Positions 1-5,868 of a DNA stretch of 5,868 nt are shown here, piece after piece. Made by a program: the position numbers and the translations under genes. Within the stretch, counting starts at the first letter, position 1, and every line of letters starts with the position of its first letter. The DNA comes from Acidobacteriota bacterium (lineage in GTDB: Bacteria; Acidobacteriota; Terriglobia; UBA7540). Location of the stretch: assembly GCA_021828225.1 (NCBI GenBank), contig JAKASH010000221.1:1-5868 (forward strand). The letters are read 5' to 3'. Below the pieces are notes generated by a model that saw only the letters and a program-made list of their open reading frames with translations, ran no database searches and was not told the DNA's origin.

Positions 1-754
1 TCTCCTGGCAAAGCTTGTCGTTGAGCGGGTCGTCGAGGGCGAGAAGCTTGCGAAGTTCCGAGATCAGCCGCGCCTGGACTTCCGGTCGCAGCAGCTTCTT
101 CTGATATTGCTGCTGGGGTTTGTCCCCAGCGGGTGTAAAAGACGTGCAGGGCGCGCCGGGGAAAAGCCGTACGATTCGCTGTGCCTCCGTGCCACATGTG
201 CGCGTTCATCACAACAACTGTTCCCGCCTTTCCGGTGACCAGAATTTCATCTGGATGGCTGGCCAGAGGATCGCCGAGAACCTGCTGCGGCAATTTTCCC
301 GACCGATGGGTTCCGGGGACGCATCGGGTTGCACCATTTTCGAACGTAAAATCATCAAGCATCCAGACGGTGTTGCAGACCCAGTAGCCCTTCTCGTCCG
401 GAATCGCGCCGACGTCCGCATGGAGCGGCTGATCCGAACCGGAATAGGGATCAGCAGAACGGAAATTGACGCTGCCGAGTTTGAAGTTCTGGCCAAGGAC
501 GTGGGCGGCGAGTTCCAGAATGCGCGGCATCATGATGGCGCGCTCAAACACTTCTCCCTTGTCGACCAGGTTCGCAAGCCGCCGTGCGTGGCATTCCTGC
601 TTGAACTCCGAGCCCGCGGCGCTGCCTTCCTGCTCGAGGAGTTCATCGATCAGGTTGCGAAGAGCGTCGAGGAAGTCGGGAGCGATATAGTTTTCGAGGA
701 CTACGTAGCCGTCGCGGTCAAGCTTCTCCCGTTCTGCGTCCTGCAGGGCACCAT
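1..754 (-). pseudogene. Phytanoyl-CoA dioxygenase (PhyH) family protein, frame disrupted twice, 3' end beyond window
   Basis: This is a non-heme Fe(II)/2-oxoglutarate dioxygenase of the PhyH family, which hydroxylates small organic substrates; the substrate cannot be told from sequence. The main frame (minus strand, 746 to 126, about 207 codons) opens with ALQDAEREKLDRDGYVVLEN, a typical PhyH N-terminus. It carries the HxD iron motif in PLHADVGAIPDEKGYW (His at 422-420, Asp at 416-414), the distal iron His in [13 protein letters not shown] (His at 191-189), and PRRALH, whose first Arg lies 11 residues later and fits the 2-oxoglutarate-binding Arg. After ALHVFYTR (about 129) homology moves to another frame, [20 protein letters not shown] and on to LNDKLCQE at the left edge; dropping one base near 128 joins them. 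At the other end, TAG at 758-756 sits in the main frame and no ATG or GTG follows before the conserved N-terminus. An ATG at 754-752 would join if one C were added to the CCC run (748-746). Family identity is secure. Whether the breaks are real mutations or sequencing errors is open; the otherwise clean core favours recent decay or error. About 248 residues are visible, near full length for the family. Confidence 0.8.
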
Positions 755-810
755 TCTACAGATTTTGCTAGGTATTTTGTAGCGGAGGGTGGCTGGTTGC
801 GGCATTGGCC
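755..810 (-). other. Short gap between the phosphatase and dioxygenase genes, no clear terminator
   Basis: These 56 bases separate the phosphatase stop (TAG, 813-811) from the candidate dioxygenase ATG (754-752). There is no strong hairpin with a U-run, so transcription may read through and the two genes could be co-transcribed. No good Shine-Dalgarno sequence precedes the dioxygenase ATG; the bases just upstream read AAAATCTGTAGA. Confidence 0.4.
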
Positions 811-3420
811 CTACGGTCTGCAACGCGCCACAACCAGAGTGATATCATCAGCCTGCTCCTGATGGCTGAACTGCTGCACAGATTCGATGATGGAATCCAG
901 CATGGGCTGGGCGTGCAGGTCCCGATGTGCGCACAAAGTGTCGACCAGCCTGGACTCGCCAAACTCATTGCCCTGGGCGTCTGTGGCTTCTGTGACACCG
1001 TCAGTATAGAGCAGCAGCGTGTCACCCGGTTTTAACTGGGTTTCATCAATATGGCACTCCCAATTCTCAAAAAGTCCAACGACGGTTGATGTTGCTTCCA
1101 GGCGTTCAACGACCGGCTTAGAACTGCCCGGATTGCCTGAAGGTTCACATGCGTGCAGCAACAGTGGCGGCAAGTGCCCGCAATTGACGTAGCGGAGACG
1201 GTGGGTTGAGTCATCATAATCCGCAAAGAAGAGTGTGGCGTAACTGCTGTCGCTGGTGTTTTCGTAGAAAAGGCGATTGACGGAACTCAGAAGCTGCCCG
1301 ATGTCATTGAGTGCTAGGGCGTATTGGCTGCGCAGGTTTGCCTGAAGATTGGCCATGAGCAGGGCGCCAGAGACTCCTTTGCCGGCAATGTCCGCCAGCA
1401 CCAGCACCACCCGACCGGGCCGAAGCTCCAGAAAATCGTAATAGTCACCCCCGACTTCGCGAGCGGGCGCGCAGCCGCCTGCATAGTCGAGCGTTCGAAG
1501 GGCGGGCAATTTCTGAGGAAACAGCCGGGACTGGACTTGGCGAGCGAACTCCATTTCCTGTGCGGAGCGGCGGTCCGCCTCGATTCTCGTAGCAATCTGT
1601 TCGCCCAACCGAATGCTTTCCAGGGCGATACCTGCCTGGCTGGCCACGGACGCTAACAATTGCTTATCTTCTCTTGAATAGGGCTCCTCCGAAAGGCGTG
1701 AACCCAGCACCAGCAATCCCACCAGCCGGCTGTCACGTCCACGCACGGGCACCAGACAATCGGGTCGGAGAGCGGCAAGCAATAACGGTTGTGGCAAGTT
1801 ATCCACATCTTCGGCGGAAATGTCCCAGGGCTGCCCGCGCCGAGCAACTTCCGCCATCAAAGGATCTGTCGCCGATAGGACTAGGAGCTCGGGAGGGACT
1901 TCCCCACGTATGGCGGAAAGTTGATTGTCGTTCGTTCCGAGATAGACGACGATGGAACTCGGCCGCAGGGCTTGTTCAAGGTGGTGCTCAAGCAGGCTTG
2001 CAAGTTGGTTCCGGTCGGTTGCCGTGCGCGTTCTTTCGACCAGGTCCTCCAAAATCATGCGGGCGTCGTAGGCATTGCGGAAGAAAGCCCGGTCGATCTT
2101 TTCACCCACGCGCTTGTGCACCAGCATTCCCGCCCAAAGCAGAAAAGTGCCAAAACCCGCTCCCAGCGCGATGCCGCCAGGAACGCCGCCAGCGGTCAGG
2201 AGTTCCAGATAGGGAGCCAAAACCAAAGCAAAAACCAGGGTGACGCCAATGCTAACCAGAGCCAGCAAGATCGTAAAGCCACGCAGGACCAGCAGGTAGC
2301 GGGCGCCTCGACGGAGCAGAACCGGAACTTCAAGAACGCGGTGCTTGACCACTGCATAGGCAAAGGATAGCGGAAAAAGAAAGAGCAGCAGGACCAGGGT
2401 TATGCCCAGTAGAAGCGGTGGATGGATGTGGAAGAAATCCCTCAGAGCGGTCTGTAGTACAATCGGCACTACGCCCACCAACGTCCCCCAGAGGATGACG
2501 CGAATCTTGCGGCGTGTTTCCGGAGTGGGTGCGCCAAAGGCGGTACCGACAAGTGCAACCAAACCCACTGCGATGAAACCATAGTTGTAAATTGGCCAGA
2601 TGATTCGGTTTGAAGCGTGCGCTCCGACAAGCCTTTCAAGCAGAGCGGGAGCGTGGGAGGTGCCCAGACGCAATCCCGGCAAGGCAAAGGAAACGCCGAT
2701 CGCCAGCCCCGCCCATTTCAGCCAGGGCAGACGGCGGTCGAGTACCGATCGGGCAGGGAACAACGCGAAGAAGCAGTAGAACACCGCTCCCAGCAAGGTG
2801 TCAAACAGGGCGCGATAGGCCGTGGCAAACGAACGAAGAGGAGGATCCAGACCTGCGAACAAGTTTGGAAATGGTGGAGCGGCGGCGAAGCAGGCAAACA
2901 TCAGCGCCAGAAGCCAGGCATTGCGGTCCTCAAGCCGAAGGAACAATACTGGGAGGCCAACGATCAGGAATACGAGAGGATAGGTATTGAGAATGTCCTG
3001 CCCCAGCCGCTCCGTGAGACCTGCCTCTTTGGATGCAGCATGGCTTGCGCGAAATATAGCTGTAACGATGACCGGGGGAGAGGCATTGGGGCGCTGGACG
3101 GCCAGTTCGACCGTGTTGCCGGGTTTTTGCCTCGACCACACGTCAAAGAGCATGTGATGGTCCTTGATCGGCCGCCCGTTGATGCCAACGATCCGATCGC
3201 CCGGCTTTAATCCGGCTCTTGCTGCCGGGCCTCCGCCTTCGACACTTCTGACAAGCTCGCAGTGCTCGGACCTGACGTAGACTGTATCAAAGCCCAGCTC
3301 CACTCCGCTCTGCCAGCGGATGGAGTACATCCAAAGCGCGCTGTAGAGAACAATGGCAGCACCAAAGATTGCCGCCAGCACGGCTAGCCGCGGTTTCGAT
3401 AGTGGAATGAACCTTTGCAT
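811..3420 (-). CDS. PDZ / multi-pass membrane / GAF / SpoIIE (RsbU-type) serine phosphatase
   Basis: An 869-residue integral-membrane PP2C-type protein phosphatase. In order: helix at ~11-32; PDZ domain at ~40-122 with the binding-loop and core motif GGGPAARAGLKPGDRIVGIN (63-81); about nine hydrophobic segments (roughly 145-163, 166-188, 203-222, 232-250, 273-297, 306-324, 335-357, 376-403, 411-434); a GAF-like domain at ~465-600; a charged helical linker with ARQVQSRLFPQKLP (626-639); and a SpoIIE domain at ~650-868. The phosphatase metal-site motifs are present: EVGGDYYDF (655-663), LADIAGKGVSGAL (675-687), LLYTDGVTEA (803-812) and QADDITLVV (856-864). Ten membrane passes put both ends in the cytoplasm and the PDZ outside, which agrees with a sensor-to-phosphatase layout. 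FPLSFAYAVVKHRVLEVPVL (349-368) resembles the last part of membrane regions seen in some sensor kinases. Family members dephosphorylate STAS-domain anti-anti-sigma proteins; that role is inferred, and no partner gene is visible. The ATG at 3420 is preferred because later Met codons would remove the first helix, although no clear Shine-Dalgarno precedes it. Confidence 0.93.
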   Translation of the reverse strand: MQRFIPLSKPRLAVLAAIFGAAIVLYSALWMYSIRWQSGVELGFDTVYVRSEHCELVRSVEGGGPAARAGLKPGDRIVGINGRPIKDHHMLFDVWSRQKPGNTVELAVQRPNASPPVIVTAIFRASHAASKEAGLTERLGQDILNTYPLVFLIVGLPVLFLRLEDRNAWLLALMFACFAAAPPFPNLFAGLDPPLRSFATAYRALFDTLLGAVFYCFFALFPARSVLDRRLPWLKWAGLAIGVSFALPGLRLGTSHAPALLERLVGAHASNRIIWPIYNYGFIAVGLVALVGTAFGAPTPETRRKIRVILWGTLVGVVPIVLQTALRDFFHIHPPLLLGITLVLLLFLFPLSFAYAVVKHRVLEVPVLLRRGARYLLVLRGFTILLALVSIGVTLVFALVLAPYLELLTAGGVPGGIALGAGFGTFLLWAGMLVHKRVGEKIDRAFFRNAYDARMILEDLVERTRTATDRNQLASLLEHHLEQALRPSSIVVYLGTNDNQLSAIRGEVPPELLVLSATDPLMAEVARRGQPWDISAEDVDNLPQPLLLAALRPDCLVPVRGRDSRLVGLLVLGSRLSEEPYSREDKQLLASVASQAGIALESIRLGEQIATRIEADRRSAQEMEFARQVQSRLFPQKLPALRTLDYAGGCAPAREVGGDYYDFLELRPGRVVLVLADIAGKGVSGALLMANLQANLRSQYALALNDIGQLLSSVNRLFYENTSDSSYATLFFADYDDSTHRLRYVNCGHLPPLLLHACEPSGNPGSSKPVVERLEATSTVVGLFENWECHIDETQLKPGDTLLLYTDGVTEATDAQGNEFGESRLVDTLCAHRDLHAQPMLDSIIESVQQFSHQEQADDITLVVARCRP

Positions 3421-3501
3421 AGCTGAAAGTGCCTACAGCCATATACGGAAGAAGGGGAGGAATGGTTTCGGGAAGGGGATGGTCGCTTCTGTTTCACGCC
3501 C

Positions 3502-3529
3502 GATGAGGGGACAGAAAAGACAAGGTTCC
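3502..3529 (-). promoter_or_regulatory. Candidate ECF-sigma-like promoter for the phosphatase gene
   Basis: On the minus strand GGAACC (3529-3524) matches the -35 element used by many ECF sigma factors. It is followed 17 bases later by TCATC (3506-3502), a partial match to a sigmaE-like -10. Initiation here would leave a leader of about 75 bases before the ATG at 3420. The -10 match is poor and such short motifs occur by chance, so this is only a suggestion. Confidence 0.2.
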
Positions 3530-3579
3530 GTTAAACGCCGCGGAGCATTGGCCCACAAAACGGACCTTAGACAGGGCCA

Positions 3580-3610
3580 GAGCGCAGCTTTGCACGGCAG
3601 TGCTGCGCTC
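3580..3610 (-). terminator. Hairpin downstream of the propeller gene, possible terminator
   Basis: GAGCGCAGC (3580-3588) and GCTGCGCTC (3602-3610) form a perfect GC-rich 9-bp stem with a 13-base loop. It begins 38 bases after the propeller gene stop codon (3651-3649), a suitable place for a terminator or a 3'-end stabilising structure. No U-run follows directly in the minus-strand transcript; the nearest T-rich stretch (GTTTTGT) is about 20 bases further on. It is therefore not a textbook intrinsic terminator. Confidence 0.3.
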
Positions 3611-3648
3611 CACGCCTGTTGGACACCGTACCTTGGCTATGCGCCCGG

Positions 3649-5868
3649 TCAAAGACTTCCGGAAGATTTAACGGCTATCGGGTTTCCCGCCAGCAGCGTG
3701 GGCGCGCCAGCGCCGTAGGCAGCCTTGTTGTAAGCTGCAACCTGGTTTTTGAGAAAATCGTTGAAATCTTTGAGGTGCTGGTTCAACTCGCTTCGCATTT
3801 GACTCATGCTTGACGCAAACATCGACATGGAGGCCTGGCCGGGATACAGGTAATCGAGAGTACCGGCAAGCCCAGATAGGTCTTCGTGGAATCCTTGAAG
3901 CGCATGAAGAGAATCCTCCACCACATTGTGCTGCACCTTCGGGGTATAGACGCTGTTTTTCAAAGATTTCAGTTTCCCCTCCAGTTTCTTCGCGCGCTGC
4001 AGAACTGGTGCGTATTTCGATTGCAGACTCTTGTCGCCTTCAGAGGCCTGCTCAAAATCTGCAAGCTGTTTCTGCATCGCATCGATGCGGTTGATCATTT
4101 CATTCAGGGCGTCCAGTTCGTTCTGCACCGTCAGCGCCGCTTCAGCCGCGGACCGGAATTGCGCCGGCGTCACGTGAAGTCTGGGATCAGGAACGATCAC
4201 TGCTTTCCCCTGCTGAGTCTGGCCATTCACGGTCACTGCTACGTTATAGGAGCCCGGAGGGACCGTCGGGCCGTCGGGGTTAATCTGTGGAGGCGACGGA
4301 GGCCGCTTCTCATATTTGAGTTTGATCGGGCCGTCGTATCTCATGTGCCACACGAATCGATTGATCCCGGCCTTTGAGGGACCGTACATCGTTGCCACCT
4401 CGTTTCCTTTGGCGTCGGTTACAACAATCTTCACCGGCGTTTTCCTGGCCACCTTTTCTGCCTTGGTGATCTTGATTTTGGACTTGAGCAGATAATCGAT
4501 GACCACACCGGAGGGCGCGTTGGGAGCAAGGTAGCCTGTCGGCTGACCTTCGTCGGCACTCCACTGATGGAACAGAATGCCCGGCCCTGTTTTGAACAAA
4601 TGGAAGCGGCTTGCCGCGATCGTCGGAGTGATCTCTTCCAGTGGTCGGATGTCGTCCAAAACAAAAATCCCGCGGCCATGTGTAGCCACCACAAGATCGT
4701 GCGGCTTCTTGACGAATTTCAGATCCCACACCGGGGCGGTTGGGAAATTGGCTTTGAGCGGATGCCACTGGCCACCATCGTCAGACGAATAGTAAAGGCC
4801 GGTGTCCGTGCCCAGAATGAGAAGTCCTCGCTTGTTGGGGTCCTCGCGAACGACGTGGGCCGGAGTACCCGCGGGCAATCCTTGCGTAATTTTCGTCCAC
4901 GACTGTCCGTAGTCGGTGGTCCTGTAAACGTAGGGCTGAGGATCGCCGAGCATGTGGGCATCGTATGTTAAATAGGCCGTTCCCGCGTTGAATGGCGAGA
5001 CTCCGATCTGTTCCACGCGTGCCCACTGGGGCGCGCCGGGAATGTGCGAAGTCACATTGGTCCATGTCTTGCCACCGTTGCGCGTGACCTGGACCAGGCC
5101 GTCGTCCGTTCCAACCCAGATCACCTGGGGATCCGTCGGCGCGATGGTGATGGACAGGATGGTGTCATAATTTTCTGCGCCGCTGATGTCATGGCGGACG
5201 GGGCCTCCGGCGGTTACCTGCTTGCTCTTGTCATTGCGCGTGAGGTCCGGACTGATCACGGTCCAGTGAAGCCCGCCGTCACTGGACTTGAAGACAACGT
5301 TGGCTCCCAGATAAACCACGTCTGCGTTCACGGGTGATACCGCGATCGGCGCGGTCCAGTTAAAGCGATATTTCAGCTCCGAGGGTTTCTCTTCGTTGAC
5401 GTTTGGAAGGTAAGGCTGAACGAAGTGTGAAAAGTGCGTTTTCAGATTCCGGCGAAGGATATAGCCATTCTGGGCGTCGGTATAAAGGATATTCGAATCG
5501 CTAGGGGCGGGAACAGCGTACTGGCCGTCACCCCCGACCACCAGGTGCCATTCCCAGCCATTCACTCCACCACGCCCGAGGTCGCTGGAGGGCCCGCACC
5601 ACGCGCCATTGTCCTGCAATCCGCCACAGATGTTGAACGGAACGCTGTGATCAACGGCGACCTGATAGAACTGCTCGATGGGAAGGTTGTTGAGGAATCG
5701 CCACGTCTTGGCTCCGTCGTTTGACAGGAATAGGCCGCCGTCATTGCCCTGGATAATCCGGTTCGGGTCCTTTGGGTCGATCCAGATGGCGTGATGGTCA
5801 ACGTGCACGCCGTTGTCCACATAGTGGGCTGTCTTGCCGCCGTCGGTCGATTCCATCAGTTCCATTGA
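3649..5868 (-). CDS. VPS10/sortilin-like Asp-box (BNR) beta-propeller protein, N-terminus beyond window
   Basis: A large propeller protein often labelled 'glycosyl hydrolase' or 'VPS10 domain-containing'; the molecular role of bacterial members is not established. The frame is open through the right edge (a Ser codon at 5868-5866), so the ATG at 5865 is almost certainly internal. Residues below are counted from that Met. Asp-box motifs (SxDxGxxW type) recur: STDGGKTA (6-13, degenerate), SNDGAKTW (48-55), SSDGGLHW (194-201), TRNGGKTW (261-268), TTDYGQSW (316-323) and SSDDGGQW (360-367). Each turns at a propeller-blade hairpin. Other family-like segments are NNLPIEQFYQVAVD (59-72), GGLQDNGAWCGPS (81-93) with Cys80 and Cys90 as a possible disulfide, and ATHGRGIFVLDDI (394-406) closing the propeller. 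Next come beta-sandwich-like segments, including GINRFVWHMRYDGP (500-513) and PPGSYNVAVTVNGQ (536-549), then an alpha-helical, probably coiled-coil tail (~565-712) and a Gly/Ala/Ser-rich end. Relatives are normally exported; the signal peptide would lie outside the window. The stop is TGA at 3651-3649. Nothing visible shows catalytic activity. Confidence 0.88.
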   Translation of the reverse strand, partial: SMELMESTDGGKTAHYVDNGVHVDHHAIWIDPKDPNRIIQGNDGGLFLSNDGAKTWRFLNNLPIEQFYQVAVDHSVPFNICGGLQDNGAWCGPSSDLGRGGVNGWEWHLVVGGDGQYAVPAPSDSNILYTDAQNGYILRRNLKTHFSHFVQPYLPNVNEEKPSELKYRFNWTAPIAVSPVNADVVYLGANVVFKSSDGGLHWTVISPDLTRNDKSKQVTAGGPVRHDISGAENYDTILSITIAPTDPQVIWVGTDDGLVQVTRNGGKTWTNVTSHIPGAPQWARVEQIGVSPFNAGTAYLTYDAHMLGDPQPYVYRTTDYGQSWTKITQGLPAGTPAHVVREDPNKRGLLILGTDTGLYYSSDDGGQWHPLKANFPTAPVWDLKFVKKPHDLVVATHGRGIFVLDDIRPLEEITPTIAASRFHLFKTGPGILFHQWSADEGQPTGYLAPNAPSGVVIDYLLKSKIKITKAEKVARKTPVKIVVTDAKGNEVATMYGPSKAGINRFVWHMRYDGPIKLKYEKRPPSPPQINPDGPTVPPGSYNVAVTVNGQTQQGKAVIVPDPRLHVTPAQFRSAAEAALTVQNELDALNEMINRIDAMQKQLADFEQASEGDKSLQSKYAPVLQRAKKLEGKLKSLKNSVYTPKVQHNVVEDSLHALQGFHEDLSGLAGTLDYLYPGQASMSMFASSMSQMRSELNQHLKDFNDFLKNQVAAYNKAAYGAGAPTLLAGNPIAVKSSGSL

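Larger units (their letters stand above)
3421..3648. other. Intergenic region between the propeller gene and the phosphatase gene
   Basis: This 228-bp stretch has no credible gene. Reading the minus strand, it holds in order a 9-bp perfect hairpin (3610-3580), a weak ECF-like promoter candidate (3529-3502) and a pyrimidine-rich tract (about 3482-3448, many CCCC and CTTC runs) just before the phosphatase start. A TATAT sequence at 3445-3441 lies too close to the ATG, without a recognisable -35 partner, to be called a promoter. Confidence 0.5.

Noticed and set aside
120..130. Programmed ribosomal frameshift in the dioxygenase gene
   Set aside because: No recognised slippery motif, stop-codon pause or downstream structure is seen, and PhyH proteins are not known to use recoding. 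A mutation or sequencing error is simpler.
120..782. Plus-strand open frame of 220 codons over the dioxygenase gene
   Set aside because: It is antisense to a clearly recognisable PhyH protein with HxD and distal His motifs, and its own translation shows no domain-like features.
793..837. Inverted repeat CTGGTTG / CAACCAG around the phosphatase stop codon, considered as a terminator
   Set aside because: It has only a 7-bp stem with a 31-base loop, overlaps coding sequence and has no U-run after it.
1674..2243. Plus-strand open frame of 189 codons inside the phosphatase gene
   Set aside because: Its Arg/Pro/Gln-rich composition is typical of antisense shadows in GC-rich coding DNA, and it lies opposite the continuous GAF and membrane region.
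2617..3210. Plus-strand open frame of 197 codons opposite the PDZ and membrane region
   Set aside because: It is low in hydrophobic content, rich in Gln, Arg and Gly, and resembles no family; the minus-strand protein explains the sequence.
5863..5865. ATG near the right edge as the true start of the propeller gene
   Set aside because: The frame stays open to the window edge, and the protein would begin in the middle of an Asp-box blade with no signal peptide.

Overview
The window looks like a piece of a bacterial chromosome, probably from an Acidobacteriota-like soil lineage. That assignment is inference: it rests on the pairing of a large secreted-type Asp-box (BNR/VPS10-like) propeller protein with a multi-pass PDZ/GAF/SpoIIE phosphatase and a phytanoyl-CoA dioxygenase family enzyme, plus moderately GC-rich coding sequence and weak Shine-Dalgarno signals. 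No marker gene settles it. All three genes lie on the minus strand, so the window reads biologically from right to left. I see no tRNA, rRNA, CRISPR array, insertion sequence or attachment site.

From right to left: (1) 5868-3649 holds the C-terminal ~739 residues of an Asp-box beta-propeller protein of the VPS10/sortilin-like 'glycosyl hydrolase' type. Its N-terminus and any signal peptide lie beyond the window. (2) 3648-3421 is a 228-bp intergenic gap with a 9-bp perfect hairpin near the upstream stop, a weak candidate extracytoplasmic-function (ECF) sigma promoter, and a pyrimidine-rich leader. (3) 3420-811 encodes an intact 869-residue membrane protein: one transmembrane helix, an outside PDZ domain, about nine more helices, a GAF-like domain and a C-terminal RsbU/SpoIIE-type PP2C phosphatase with its metal-binding aspartates in place. 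(4) After ~56 bp with no clear terminator comes a phytanoyl-CoA dioxygenase family gene (about 754 down to 1, running off the left edge). It has a complete catalytic core, but its reading frame is broken twice.

The three products have no obvious shared pathway. The phosphatase is a signalling protein of the type that controls a partner-switching module, but no anti-sigma kinase or STAS-domain partner is visible here. The most checkable oddities are the two opposite one-base frame disruptions in the dioxygenase gene and the joining of an exported PDZ domain to a cytoplasmic SpoIIE phosphatase. I found no convincing sign of a wholly new system.
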